Positions 36,370-45,507 are shown, numbered from the stretch's first letter. The stretch: 64,000 nucleotides of DNA from Paracoccus seriniphilus (GCF_028553745.1 NZ_CP067129.1:1470501-1534500); one strand, 5' to 3'. The notes: generated from the sequence alone by a model not told the origin. Made by a program: numbers and translations.

Positions 36370-37383
36370 ATGCGTTTTGGGCTAACTGCTGCTGCCTTGT
36401 TTCTTGGCCTTGCTGGAGCCGGTGTCGCGGGGGAATGCGTCGGCCAGAATCTGTTCGAGACCATGCCGCCCCAGCAGCGCGCGCGGATCGAGGAGGCGGT
36501 CCGCAAGGTGCCTTACCACGAAGGGTTGTTCTGGCGCGCCCGTCGGGGCGATGAGGTCATCACCATCGTGGGCAGCTATCATTTCGCCGATCCACGGCAT
36601 CAGGCCAATCTGAAGCGGATCGAGGCCCCCCTGGTCGCTGCCGACGTGCTGTTGGTCGAAGCCGGTCCCGAAGAAGAGGCGCGGCTGACACAGGCCCTGA
36701 CCGAAGATCCCACGCTGATGGTCGATCCGACCGGCCCGACCCTGCCGGAACGGCTGCGCCCGGAGGAATGGCAGGCCCTTTCTGATGCCATGGCGTTGCG
36801 TGGCACACCTGCGGTCGTCGCGGCAAAGCTGCGTCCCTGGTATGTCGCGATGATGCTGGGGATTTCACCCTGCATGATGCAGGGCCGGGCCAATGACGGT
36901 GCGGCGGGGTTGGATCATTTGCTGGTCGCGCGGGCCCGGGACATGGGTGTTCCGGTGCAGCCGCTCGAGCCCTGGGACACGGTATTTTCCCTGTTCGAGG
37001 ACATGACCCCGGCGCAAGAAATCGACATGATCCGGGCGTCCCTGCCGACGGCGGCCTATGCCGATGACTATGCCGTCACCCTGACGGACGCCTATTTCGA
37101 AGGCGATGTCTGGAAGATATGGGAGTTCGGTCGCTTTGACGCCTATGAAAACTCGGGGCTGTCGCGCGCAGAGGTTGATGACCTGATGGAACTGGCACGC
37201 ACGCAGTTGATGGACCGGCGCAATCAGCGCTGGATCGCCCCTCTGACCCGGGCCGCCCATCAGGCGGCCCGGCGTGGCAAGGGGGTCATGGCCGGTTTCG
37301 GGGCCTTGCATCTGCCCGGCGAGATGGGCGTGCTGCGCCTGCTGGAAAAGCAGGGATGGACGATCGAGAAGCTGGAGGGGTGA
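36370..37383 (+). CDS. TraB/GumN family protein, probably exported
   Basis: This 337-residue protein starts MRFGLTAAALFLGLAGAGVAG at 36370 after GGAGAG, a signal peptide. The TraB/GumN fold is indicated by ITIVGSYHFADPRH at the N-terminus, the paired ADVLLVEAGPEE strand and the C-terminal GKGVMAGFGALHLPGEMGVLRLL. This fold is shared with PrgY/TraB pheromone-shutdown proteins and TIKI-type metalloproteases; a conserved His and Glu are retained (SYHF, VEAG). The function in alphaproteobacteria is unknown. The gene ends back to back with the antiporter gene: TGA and its complement share TGATCA at 37381-37386. Confidence 0.82.
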   Translation: MRFGLTAAALFLGLAGAGVAGECVGQNLFETMPPQQRARIEEAVRKVPYHEGLFWRARRGDEVITIVGSYHFADPRHQANLKRIEAPLVAADVLLVEAGPEEEARLTQALTEDPTLMVDPTGPTLPERLRPEEWQALSDAMALRGTPAVVAAKLRPWYVAMMLGISPCMMQGRANDGAAGLDHLLVARARDMGVPVQPLEPWDTVFSLFEDMTPAQEIDMIRASLPTAAYADDYAVTLTDAYFEGDVWKIWEFGRFDAYENSGLSRAEVDDLMELARTQLMDRRNQRWIAPLTRAAHQAARRGKGVMAGFGALHLPGEMGVLRLLEKQGWTIEKLEG

Positions 37384-39330
37384 TCACCGTTCCCGCGATC
37401 TGCTGCGTCCGCCGGGACGGTTCTGGCGAAGCTCATGGGCCAGGCCGTGCTCGGGTTCCTCTGGTTCGTCCCTTTCTTTCGCGGCCGGCGCCTGCTGCGC
37501 GTGATCAAAGCGTTCCATCAGGGCGTTTTCAAGATTGCGGTTCAATTCGCGGCTGAGCTGCACATATTCGGCGTTCTGATCCAGCGGCACACCCGGCTTC
37601 CATACCTGTGCCAGTTCGCGCAGCGAGGCGCGGTCAAGCCGATAGAAGATGCGCTCCAGTTCGGATGCCTCATATTCGGAAAGACCTGCGTTCTCCAACA
37701 CATAGCGCCCGGCACGCAGAGAGCTGTCAAAGGTCTCGCGCACGATGTCATTGGCGCCGGAACTGTACAGCTCATAGACATTCACCCGGTCGCGCGCGCG
37801 GGCGATGATATGCAGATCGGGGCGGCGCTCGCGGGCAAAGTGGATCAGTTTGAGATTGGCCGCCGGATTGTCCAGCGCAGCGACAAGGATGCTGGCCTTG
37901 TCCAGCCCCGCGGCCAGCAGGATCTCGGGGCGGGTCGGATCACCGAAATACCCCTTGAAGCCAAAGCGGCGCATCAGCTGGATCAGTTTCAGGTCATGAT
38001 CCAGAACGGTGGTCTGAAAGCCCGACATGGTCACCAGACGGTTGACGACCTGTCCGAACCTTCCGACCCCTGCGATGATGATGGGCTGTTGTTCGGTGAT
38101 GTCATCGGGGGGCTCGGTCACCCCTGCTTCGGCCAGCCGGCGCGTCACCTGCGCATGCAGGATGAACAGCAATGGCGTGCACAGCATGGTCAGAGCAATG
38201 ACCAGCAGGACCGATTGCGCAAGTTCGGTCGGCAGGATTGCCAGCGACACCGCGAAAGAGACCAGCACGAAACCGAATTCACCCGCCTGTGCCAGCGACA
38301 GCGTGAACAGCGAACGGTCCTTGTGCCGCATATGCGAGGATCGGCCGATCAGCCAGAGGATCAGCGCCTTGACCGCGATCAGCCCGGCCGTGGCCGACAG
38401 GATCGGAACGGGGTTCTGCGCCAGAATGGTGAAGTTCATTCCTTCGCCGACGGTCACGAAGAACAGACCCAGCAGAAGCCCCTTGAATGGCTCGATCTGG
38501 GATTGCAGTTCGTGGCGCAACTCGGAACTTGCCAGGGTGACACCTGCCAGAAAGGTTCCAAGGGCAGGCGACAGGCCGACAAGGATCATCAGCGATGCAA
38601 TCCCGACCACGATCAGCAAGGCCATGGCGGTTTCCATCTCGGGCAGATGCGAGGACACGACGAGACGAAAGATCGGGCGGATCAGATATTGCCCCAGAAC
38701 GATCACCACGGCCACGGCCCCAAGCGTGACCAGGGTGACCCCCCATCCGGGAAGTTGGGCCATGAAGACCTCGCCAATATGATCTTCTCCATGAGAATCG
38801 CCCATGCTGCCGGAATAGGGGGCCAGCAACGGCATCAGCGCGATCATCGGAATGACCGCGATATCCTGCGTCAGCAGCACGGAAAAGGCCGAGCGACCTC
38901 CGGCGGTCTGCATCAACCCTTTCTCCGAAAGGGTTTGCAGGACAATTGCGGTCGAACTGAGCGACAGGATCATGCCCAGAGCCAGAGAGCTGGACCAGCC
39001 AAGGTCAAAGATGAAGGCCGCCAATGTGGCGATGACCGCAACCGAGATGGACACCTGTGCAACGCCCAGCCCGATCAGCTTGTGGCGCATGTTCCACAGG
39101 CTGCGTGGTTCCAGTTCCAGACCGATCAGGAACAGCATCATCACCACGCCGAATTCCGCAAAATGCTGCAAATCTGCGGTTTTGTTACCGGTCAGGTGAA
39201 GCACTGGCCCGATCAGGATGCCGCAGATCAGGTACCCCAGCACCGAACCAAGGCCCAGCCGTGCCGAGATGGGGACCGCGACGACCATGGTGATCAGATA
39301 GACTGTCGAGAGAAGCAGGAAATTGTCCAT
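37384..39330 (-). CDS. Kef-type potassium/proton antiporter (CPA2) with TrkA-N domain
   Basis: This 648-residue inner-membrane protein has ~12 hydrophobic helices over residues 1-400. They carry CPA2 motifs: LGYLICGILIGPVL, FGVVMMLFLIGLELEPRSLW, LSLSSTAIVLQTL, LTQDIAVIPM and GLSPALGTFLAGVTLASSE. A RCK/TrkA-N Rossmann domain follows from ~415 (PIIIAGVGRFGQVVNRLV). A hydrophilic acidic then Arg-rich tail ends in RSRSRER. It probably releases K+ in exchange for H+ under electrophile or pH stress, as KefB and KefC do. The KefC glutathione-binding details were not checked. The start overlaps the stop of the upstream 1040-residue gene by one base. Confidence 0.92.
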   Translation of the reverse strand: MDNFLLLSTVYLITMVVAVPISARLGLGSVLGYLICGILIGPVLHLTGNKTADLQHFAEFGVVMMLFLIGLELEPRSLWNMRHKLIGLGVAQVSISVAVIATLAAFIFDLGWSSSLALGMILSLSSTAIVLQTLSEKGLMQTAGGRSAFSVLLTQDIAVIPMIALMPLLAPYSGSMGDSHGEDHIGEVFMAQLPGWGVTLVTLGAVAVVIVLGQYLIRPIFRLVVSSHLPEMETAMALLIVVGIASLMILVGLSPALGTFLAGVTLASSELRHELQSQIEPFKGLLLGLFFVTVGEGMNFTILAQNPVPILSATAGLIAVKALILWLIGRSSHMRHKDRSLFTLSLAQAGEFGFVLVSFAVSLAILPTELAQSVLLVIALTMLCTPLLFILHAQVTRRLAEAGVTEPPDDITEQQPIIIAGVGRFGQVVNRLVTMSGFQTTVLDHDLKLIQLMRRFGFKGYFGDPTRPEILLAAGLDKASILVAALDNPAANLKLIHFARERRPDLHIIARARDRVNVYELYSSGANDIVRETFDSSLRAGRYVLENAGLSEYEASELERIFYRLDRASLRELAQVWKPGVPLDQNAEYVQLSRELNRNLENALMERFDHAQQAPAAKERDEPEEPEHGLAHELRQNRPGGRSRSRER

Positions 39331-42300
39331 TATTTCCCGCTCAACACCGACAGTTGCTGGGGACGGCCGCCTTTCACATAGGTGATGCGGCTGTCGCCGA
39401 TATCGGTGATGGTTCCGCCATTGATCCTGTCACCCAGGCGCAGGGTGATGATGCGCCCGTTGGACAGTCGGACCAGCGCGCGACTTGCCTTGCCCGCACC
39501 GATCGTGCCGATGATCTGGGTCCGACTCAACTGGATGCCGTCCTTGACCGTGGCTGCCTGGGCGGCGCTGCCCTGACCCCGGCCCGTTGGCAGGGTGGCC
39601 TGCAGCTCGGGCTCATTCTCGGCTTCGGGTGGCATGTAATTCTGTTTGCGTGCGGCTGCCGCGCGGGCTTCGGCCTGAGCCTGTGCGCGGGCGCGGGCCT
39701 CGGCCTGTGCGCGGGCGCGCGCCTCGGCCTGGGCATCAGCCTGGGCACGGGCACGGGCACGCGCCTCGGCCTGGGCCTGAAGCTCGGCATCAAGGCGGCG
39801 TTGTTCGGCGATCTCGGCCTGGCGCTTCTGGTTCATGGCGGCTTCGCGCAAGTCTTCGGTGGTCGGGGTCGAGGGTTTGGCCGCGCGTGCCCCGCTATTG
39901 CGACTGCGGCGTGGCGGCAGGGCTGATGTGCGAAGCGCCGTCAAAGCGACGGCGCCCGGTGTGGCACTGCTGGAGGAAACGGCGGCGGCGATCGCATCTT
40001 CGACCGCCCCGGCAGAAAGGCTGGCATTGCCCGGGCCGGGATCGCGCCCCGATTGCGCGGCAATCGTTCTGGGGCGCGATTGGGGGCGCGACGAACTGGT
40101 CATGCCCGAAACGCGACCGGGCGGCGCTGCAGTGGCAGGGGCTGCCTTTCCGATGACGCTGGCGCGCGGAATCGGCCGATCACTGGCAGCCACCGCCTCG
40201 GCCACGGCGGCGCGTACGGCGTCATTTGATGGACGCGATACGGAAACCGGTCTGCGGGCCGGGCGAGCATCGGCCAACCGGATCAGCCTGCGCTCATCAG
40301 GACTGAGCCCGCTTGCGCCAGCCTGCGCCGAACGCAGATTTCGCATCAGCTCTTGGACAAAGGCTTCTTCCGCGGCGGTCAGACGTGTCGGCGCGCGATC
40401 CTCGCTGGCACTGCCTTCCTCCAGCAGGGTCAGACTTGCCGGGCGCTCGGGCGGACGTGGGACAGATGACGATGAGGTCACTGTCGGCGCCTTTTCCGGC
40501 GTCGGAGCAGAAGCAGATGTCGATGTCTGGCCTCGGGACGGGCGTGACGGCGGGCGCGCGGTGGTTGGCACCGATTTCACCTCGGGTGCCTTGACCTCTG
40601 CGGGGGCTGCGGCGGGAGTCGGTGCCGGTGCCGGTGCCGGTGCCGGACGGGCGGGGCGTGACGGCGGCCGTTCGCCACTGACCCGGGGTGGCTCGGGCTG
40701 GTCGCGTTGCTCAAAAGGCAGCGGGTTTACCGGAACCGTGGGAAGCTTGTCGGGTCTTGCCGGTGCGCTTGTGCGTGTTGGCGGCGCAATGGGTGGACGG
40801 GCGGAACTGCGCAGTCGCGAAGTCGGTGTGACATTGACCGCGGGTGCCGCCACCGCCGCAACCGGCGCGCGCTCTTCCCGGGCTTCGGCGCGCGATTGCG
40901 CCACGGCTTCCGGGGGCACATCCGTTGCCGCGGACGCCGTGTCAGGTGTTGCCAGGTCCGGATTTTCCGTGCCGTCCTCGGTCCGGGTGCGACTTCCTGG
41001 CCCGGCATCATTTGCCTGCGCCGCCGCATCGATAGCCTCGGAGAGGGCGCGGGTCAAAGCGTCCTGCGACGGGCTGGACAGGGGTTCGGCAGCCGCCGGT
41101 TCATCAGCAGTCCGGACCGGAGATTGCGCGACATCGGCCGATGCTTCTGCCTCAAGCTCTGCCTCGGGTACGAACTCAGCATCAGGGGCCGCTTCGGGGA
41201 TGCTGGCGAGTCCTTGCATGTCGCCGGTGTCGGGCGCGATTGCTTCGGACGCGAGGCCATCGATGCCATCCTCGGGATTGGCGGCGGACTGTGAAACTGT
41301 CGGCAATGCTGCGGGTTCGTTGGCGGCCTGTTCTTGCGGTGCCTCTGCCCTTTCCGCAGGCTGAACCTGGGGTTCTGCCGTTGGCGGTGTCTGGGCGGGT
41401 TTGCTGCCAAACACCAACAGGACCAGAAAGAGCAGGACCAGAAGTCCACCCAGAAGAAGCGTCAGCTTGCCCGGAGCCGCTCTGCGCAGCAGGGCCATCA
41501 GGGCGGATTCCGAAACCTGCTGCCCCTCTGCCTGATCGGCGCGTCTGGCCCGTGCCTCGGCGGCCCGAGCATGCACCGCTTCGGCGCGTGGTGACATATT
41601 GCGCTTGCCGGGGGCGGGTTTCGGATCGCCGTGACGGATGACCGCCGGTGCCCTGGGGGGCTCTGGCCGGGTCGCAGGTTCCGGCGTTGGCTCTGGCCTT
41701 GTAACGATGGTCGCCGGTGCTTTCGCAACGTTCTCTTTCGTGGCCACAGGCCTGGCTGGTGCCTTGGCAGCGCGAGGATAGTGATGCGCAATCACGCGGC
41801 TGATCGCGGCGGTTTCTGCCGCGGACTCGGGAGGCATGTCGAGGGTATTTTCCTCGGGTGCCTCATCTTCAGACGGCGTTTCGATGACGGGCGCGGTAAC
41901 GCGGGCCTTGCTCAGATCCGGTTCGCTGAAAGGCGGGCGACTGGGTGTGTCGGCGTGCAGCGTGCTCAGACCGAAATCGGGCTGGCCTTCAAAACGCTCA
42001 TCACCCGGACGTGCGACGAATGCAGAGGGGACGAACCCCTGGGCGCGGGCGAATTCCTCGGCCTCTTCCAATGTGCGCCGGGCGACCGCGGCCACCCGCA
42101 GGGTTTCGATGTCACCATTTTCCGAGGGGCACCAGTCGAATGCCAGATCTTCGGCCCGGTATGGGGTGACGGCTTCCAGTGCGCGGCCGACCGCAGCAGC
42201 GGTATCGGCACCAACGGGAACCGTCAGGGTGGTGTAAAGAATCTGATCGTCGGGAATGACCAGAACGGTTTCGGACAAACCCGAAATATCGCCCGCTGAT

Positions 42301-42452
42301 CGGCGCAGGGCATTCAGTCTGTCGGTCATTTCGCGACCTGCAAAACGCACCTGACCAAGCAAGCGCCAGTCAAGGCCCTCGCGCCGTTCAAGCAAGACAG
42401 CTTCCTGTGTGAAGCTCATGGCAAATTCAGGGGCGGCGGCGTGTTGGTTCAT
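39330..42452 (-). CDS. Large bitopic protein with PilM/GspL-like and PilP/GspC-like ends
   Basis: This 1040-residue protein is one I recognise only in part. Residues ~1-170 look like the PilM/GspL cytoplasmic fold (VLVIPDDQILYTTLTVPVG, then AEDLAFDW and RVAAVARRTLEEAEEFARAQG). A single membrane helix lies at ~329-350 (KLTLLLGGLLVLLFLVLLVF). Then comes a ~520-residue Pro/Ala/Ser-rich region, an Ala/Arg/Glu/Gln repeat likely to form a coiled coil (~885-930), and at the C-terminus a small beta domain (IGTIGAGKASRALVRLSNG, TLRLGDRINGGTITDI) resembling PilP/GspC. An envelope-spanning scaffold is suggested. No secretin, pilin or ATPase gene is nearby. M12 (42419) is an alternative start. Confidence 0.7.
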   Translation of the reverse strand: MNQHAAAPEFAMSFTQEAVLLERREGLDWRLLGQVRFAGREMTDRLNALRRSAGDISGLSETVLVIPDDQILYTTLTVPVGADTAAAVGRALEAVTPYRAEDLAFDWCPSENGDIETLRVAAVARRTLEEAEEFARAQGFVPSAFVARPGDERFEGQPDFGLSTLHADTPSRPPFSEPDLSKARVTAPVIETPSEDEAPEENTLDMPPESAAETAAISRVIAHHYPRAAKAPARPVATKENVAKAPATIVTRPEPTPEPATRPEPPRAPAVIRHGDPKPAPGKRNMSPRAEAVHARAAEARARRADQAEGQQVSESALMALLRRAAPGKLTLLLGGLLVLLFLVLLVFGSKPAQTPPTAEPQVQPAERAEAPQEQAANEPAALPTVSQSAANPEDGIDGLASEAIAPDTGDMQGLASIPEAAPDAEFVPEAELEAEASADVAQSPVRTADEPAAAEPLSSPSQDALTRALSEAIDAAAQANDAGPGSRTRTEDGTENPDLATPDTASAATDVPPEAVAQSRAEAREERAPVAAVAAPAVNVTPTSRLRSSARPPIAPPTRTSAPARPDKLPTVPVNPLPFEQRDQPEPPRVSGERPPSRPARPAPAPAPAPTPAAAPAEVKAPEVKSVPTTARPPSRPSRGQTSTSASAPTPEKAPTVTSSSSVPRPPERPASLTLLEEGSASEDRAPTRLTAAEEAFVQELMRNLRSAQAGASGLSPDERRLIRLADARPARRPVSVSRPSNDAVRAAVAEAVAASDRPIPRASVIGKAAPATAAPPGRVSGMTSSSRPQSRPRTIAAQSGRDPGPGNASLSAGAVEDAIAAAVSSSSATPGAVALTALRTSALPPRRSRNSGARAAKPSTPTTEDLREAAMNQKRQAEIAEQRRLDAELQAQAEARARARAQADAQAEARARAQAEARARAQAQAEARAAAARKQNYMPPEAENEPELQATLPTGRGQGSAAQAATVKDGIQLSRTQIIGTIGAGKASRALVRLSNGRIITLRLGDRINGGTITDIGDSRITYVKGGRPQQLSVLSGK
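39659..39790 (-). repeat. Imperfect repeat encoding Ala/Arg/Glu/Gln heptad-like units
   Basis: Units around GCCTCGGCCTG and GCGCGGGCG recur several times with small changes. They encode repeated EARARAQ-type segments of the 1040-residue protein. The low sequence complexity suggests growth by slippage or unequal exchange, and the unit number may vary between strains. Confidence 0.75.
40621..40644 (+). repeat. Hexanucleotide repeat (GGTGCC)4
   Basis: Four perfect copies of GGTGCC lie within the 1040-residue protein gene and encode a Pro-Ala string on the minus strand. Being a multiple of three, copy changes would alter linker length without breaking the frame. Confidence 0.85.
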
Positions 42453-42640
42453 TTTTTGCTTCGCTGCTCGAATATGATCGCGGGGCCTGGGTCCGCGATA
42501 TGGTGGGATTAGCCAGATTTACCGCAAATGCTGGTATGAGGAAAGGACATCTGGCGTATCTGTGAACGCAATTTAATGGACCTTTCGCAAGGAAGGCGAG
42601 ATGAATTGGGCGGCAATTTCATTTACCAGAAGGATTAGTC

Positions 42641-43510
42641 ATGTATCGATTTCCCGTTCAGCTTGGCCGAACAGCTTTGATCGCGTCCACGGTTCTTGCA
42701 CTTTGGGCCGTCGGGCCTGCGGACGCCGGCCCGGGCAAGAGTGGCGGCATGACGCATGGCGGTGCCATGTGCCAACAGGACATCGGGCGGCTGACAGTGA
42801 CGGGGCAGGGCGAGGCGCGCCTGGTCCCGGATATGGCCAGCATTCAGGTCGGCGTTACCACCCAGGGGGAAAGCGCCGCCGAAGCGATGTCGCAGAACTC
42901 GGCGCAGCAGGGTGCCGTGATCGAGGCGCTGAAGGCTGCGGGGATCGTCGGCAAGGACATCCAGACTTCGGGGCTGAATCTAAGCCCGATGATGGATTAC
43001 GGTGACAACCGTGCCCCGCGGGTCACCGGCTATCAGGCACGCAATATGGTATCGGTGCGGGTCAGCGATCTTGCCGCTCTGGGCGAGGTCCTGGATGCTT
43101 TGGTGACGGCAGGGGCCAATGAAATCAACGGCATCTCATTCGGGCGCGAGGATGGCCGCGAGGCCGAGGACGAGGCCCGTCGCGCTGCCGTTCAGGATGC
43201 CCGTCACAAGGCCGGAATCCTGGCCGAGGCCGCCGGTCAGAAACTGGGGCGTGTCATTCGGATGCAGGCCAGCGCCCAGTCGGGTGGTGGACCACGCCCG
43301 ATGATGATGCGCGCCGAAGCCAGCATGTCCAAGGATGTTCCCGTCGAGGCTGGTGAACTGTCCTTTGGTGCGCAGGTGCAGATGGAATTCGCACTGATCG
43401 ACGAAAATGCCTGCGCGCCACGGCCCGATCGCAAGAAGGGTCACAAGGGCAAGGATGGCGCCGCGCACAATCAGGCAGATGCCCCGGCACAGGGTGAGGC
43501 CACCGAATGA
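42641..43510 (+). CDS. SIMPL domain (DUF541) periplasmic protein
   Basis: This 289-residue protein has a signal peptide (MYRFPVQLGRTALIASTVLA, ending near residue 29). A SIMPL domain follows, recognised by LTVTGQGEARLVPDMASIQVGV, DIQTSGLNLSPMMDYGD, VTGYQARNMVSVRVSDL and the ARHKAGILAEAAGQKLGRVI helix. Family members are periplasmic or outer-membrane associated (E. coli YggE) and have been linked to oxidative-stress tolerance. The C-terminal tail is short, hydrophilic and Lys/Gly-rich (RKKGHKGKDG). AAGGA precedes the ATG at 42641, and a strong terminator follows the stop. Confidence 0.9.
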   Translation: MYRFPVQLGRTALIASTVLALWAVGPADAGPGKSGGMTHGGAMCQQDIGRLTVTGQGEARLVPDMASIQVGVTTQGESAAEAMSQNSAQQGAVIEALKAAGIVGKDIQTSGLNLSPMMDYGDNRAPRVTGYQARNMVSVRVSDLAALGEVLDALVTAGANEINGISFGREDGREAEDEARRAAVQDARHKAGILAEAAGQKLGRVIRMQASAQSGGGPRPMMMRAEASMSKDVPVEAGELSFGAQVQMEFALIDENACAPRPDRKKGHKGKDGAAHNQADAPAQGEATE

Positions 43511-43546
43511 CCGACACCGTATAACCGGGGCCGGGCAATGACGCAG

Positions 43547-43579
43547 AACGGGCGGCAGATCGCCGCCCGTTTCATCTTT
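43547..43579. terminator. Terminator after the SIMPL gene
   Basis: AACGGGCGGC (43547-43556) and GCCGCCCGTT (43562-43571) form a perfect 10-bp stem with loop AGATC, followed by TTCATCTTT. It sits between convergent genes and may also act on metY readthrough, though the T run is weaker on that strand. Confidence 0.85.
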
Positions 43580-43599
43580 GCTTCAGCTATCTGCCGGAC

Positions 43600-44886
43600 T
43601 CAGGCGGTTGCCTTGGCCAGAGCCTGATCCAGATCCGCAATCAGGTCATCGACATTTTCAATGCCGATGGACAGTCGAACGACCTCGGGCGCGGCCCCGG
43701 CTGCGCGCTGTTGTTCTTCGGTCAGCTGGCGATGGGTGGTCGAGGCCGAATGGATCACCAGCGATCGCGCATCGCCCAGATTGGCGACATGGCTGAACAG
43801 TTCCAGCGAATCGACCAGCTTGACCGCTGCCTCATAGCCTCCCTTGATCGAGAAGGTGAACAAAGAGCCGGTGCCCTTGGGATAGAGACGCTTGGCTGTT
43901 TCGTTCCAGGGCGAGGACTGCAGCCCCGCATAGGTGACCGAGGTCACGCGCGGATCCTTCTCCAGCCATTCCGCGACCTTCTGGGCGTTCTCGACATGGC
44001 GCGGCATCCGCAGGCCAAGGGTCTCGATCCCCATCAGCGTATAATGCGCACCTTGCGGGTTCATGGTCATGCCAAGGTCACGCAGACCGATGGCAATGCC
44101 GTGGAAGGTAAAGGCCAATGCCCCGAAGGTCTCGTGAAACTTCAGCCCGTGATAGGCAGGCTCGGGGGCCGAGAGGCTGGGAAATTTGTCGCTGGCAGAC
44201 CAGTCGAACTTGCCGCTGTCGACAACCACGCCACCGGTCACGGTGCCATTGCCGGTCATGAATTTGGTCAGGCTGTGGACGACAAGCGTTGCACCCATTT
44301 CGATGGGGCGGCACAGGAAGGGCGTGGCCAGGGTATTGTCCACGATCAGCGGGATGCCGGCCGCATCTGCAATTTCGGCCACGGCAGGAATGTCGGTGAC
44401 ATAGCCGCCGGGATTCGAAATCGATTCGCAGAAGATCGCGCGGGTGTCATCGTCAATCGCCTCGCGCAGCGCCTCCATATCGTCGAGATCGACGAATTTC
44501 GCCGACCAGCCAAAGCGCTTGATCGTATGGCTGAACTGCGTGACCGTGCCACCGTAAAGGCGTGTCGAGGCGATGATATTCTTGCCCGGTCCCATCAGCG
44601 GGAACAGCGCCATGATCTGTGCAGCATGACCCGAAGAACAGCAAACAGCGCCCGCGCCACCTTCCAGCGCCGCGACACGGTTCTGCAGCGCGGCCACCGT
44701 CGGATTGGTCAGGCGCGAATAGATGTATCCGACCTCTTCCAGGTTGAACAGACGCGCGGCATGATCGGCATCGCGGAACTGATAGGAGGTGGACTGATAG
44801 ATCGGTACCTGCCGCGCACCGGTCGCGGGATCAGCATCCGTGCCGGCGTGAATTGCCAGCGTGTCGATGTCGTAGTTATGGGCCAT
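43600..44886 (-). CDS. metY: O-acetylhomoserine/O-acetylserine sulfhydrylase (Cys/Met metabolism PLP enzyme)
   Basis: This 428-residue cytoplasmic PLP enzyme makes homocysteine from O-acetylhomoserine and sulfide. The N-terminus IDTLAIHAGTDADPATGARQVPIYQSTS and the pyridoxal Lys208 in HSLTKFMTGNG are characteristic. EEVGYIYSRLTNPT binds cofactor phosphate from the neighbouring subunit. The size and AHNYDIDTLA start place it with MetY rather than MetB/MetZ. The start is ATG 44886; the ORF extension to 44913 lacks homology. The upstream DNA shows no SAM-II-like riboswitch that I can recognise. It joins cysK, ahcY and metK in this window in sulfur amino acid metabolism. Confidence 0.93.
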   Translation of the reverse strand: MAHNYDIDTLAIHAGTDADPATGARQVPIYQSTSYQFRDADHAARLFNLEEVGYIYSRLTNPTVAALQNRVAALEGGAGAVCCSSGHAAQIMALFPLMGPGKNIIASTRLYGGTVTQFSHTIKRFGWSAKFVDLDDMEALREAIDDDTRAIFCESISNPGGYVTDIPAVAEIADAAGIPLIVDNTLATPFLCRPIEMGATLVVHSLTKFMTGNGTVTGGVVVDSGKFDWSASDKFPSLSAPEPAYHGLKFHETFGALAFTFHGIAIGLRDLGMTMNPQGAHYTLMGIETLGLRMPRHVENAQKVAEWLEKDPRVTSVTYAGLQSSPWNETAKRLYPKGTGSLFTFSIKGGYEAAVKLVDSLELFSHVANLGDARSLVIHSASTTHRQLTEEQQRAAGAAPEVVRLSIGIENVDDLIADLDQALAKATA

Positions 44887-45293
44887 GTTCGTTTCCCTCT
44901 GTTTCGCGCGCACAGTAGTCTTGCAAGCCCTGATGCATCAATGCCGTTTTTTCGACGCCCTCGCCCATGGTGCCGGATATGGCAGGGTGCCACCCGTGTC
45001 AGGCTCAGCTTCCTCGTTCGCGATATCAGTCCACGCGTGATCGGGCGGCGTCTGAAACGGCGCGTCAGCACCCATCGTCACACATCCCTTCGCCGGACGA
45101 AAAAGACCCCCATCGCGCGCTGCCGTTTACATCTGATGTCTGTCAATCGCTCGACATGAACAGGGCTCAGTCGGAGTGTCGTCTCAGGAACGCCAAAGGT
45201 CATGAAATCGCGCAAGGGACATCTGGGACCACGAGGTATCCCGGGGCATGAAATGTTGCTATGGCTTCAAACAGGAATGAACATATCATCCCT
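44887..45293. other. Non-coding gap upstream of metY
   Basis: These ~400 bp hold the metY promoter region and the DNA beyond the tRNA-Ser 3' end. I saw no convincing ORF, riboswitch or long repeat. The open frames here have no ribosome sites and look like overrun from metY in other frames. Confidence 0.55.
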
Positions 45294-45318
45294 AAAAATT
45301 CCAATGTAAACAATGGAA
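45294..45318 (-). terminator. Weak terminator after tRNA-Ser
   Basis: On the minus strand TTCCA (45318-45314) pairs with TGGAA (45303-45299), followed by TTTTT (45298-45294), beginning 3 bp after the tRNA CCA. The stem is only 5 bp, so the call rests mostly on the T run and position. Confidence 0.5.
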
Positions 45319-45320
45319 AA

Positions 45321-45410
45321 TGGCGGAGAGACAGGGATTCGAACCCTGGGAACCCTCTCGGGCTCAACGGTTTTCGAGACCGCCCCGTTCGACCACTCCG
45401 GCACCTCTCC
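45321..45410 (-). tRNA. tRNA-Ser (anticodon CGA)
   Basis: A class II tRNA of 90 nt including an encoded CCA. The acceptor GGAGAGG pairs with TCTCTCC. The anticodon stem GCGGT/ACCGT closes the loop CTCGAAA with anticodon CGA, reading UCG. A long variable arm follows (GAGCCCGAGAGGGTTC), typical of tRNA-Ser. The T loop is GGTTCGAATCC. It starts at 45410 and its CCA is at 45323-45321. Confidence 0.96.
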
Positions 45411-45507
45411 GCGCTTTGGTGTGGTGAGGCGGGGATTTAGAGGGGAAGGGGTTGAAGTGCAAGAGGGTTTCAACGAAAAAAAGCCGGAACTTGCGAAAGG
45501 CGCAAAT

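Noticed and set aside
37435..39381. 648-residue plus-strand open frame opposite the Kef-type antiporter
   Set aside because: The opposite frame has full CPA2 and TrkA-N motifs; this one has none. The equal length is coincidence.
39835..41364. 509-residue plus-strand open frame opposite the 1040-residue protein
   Set aside because: Ala/Ser/Gly-rich antisense of a low-complexity region; the minus-strand frame has a membrane helix and domain-like ends.
44887..45060. SAM-type riboswitch before metY
   Set aside because: I looked for SAM-II-like pseudoknot elements in the leader and found no convincing match by eye; a covariance search would settle it.
45321..45410. tRNA-Ser as an integration site of a mobile element
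   Set aside because: No integrase, no direct repeat of the tRNA 3' end and ordinary chromosomal genes on both sides.
45313..45507. N-terminal extension of the DUF2059-like gene
   Set aside because: It would be translated from DNA antisense to tRNA-Ser and lacks a ribosome site; the signal peptide starts cleanly at 45508.
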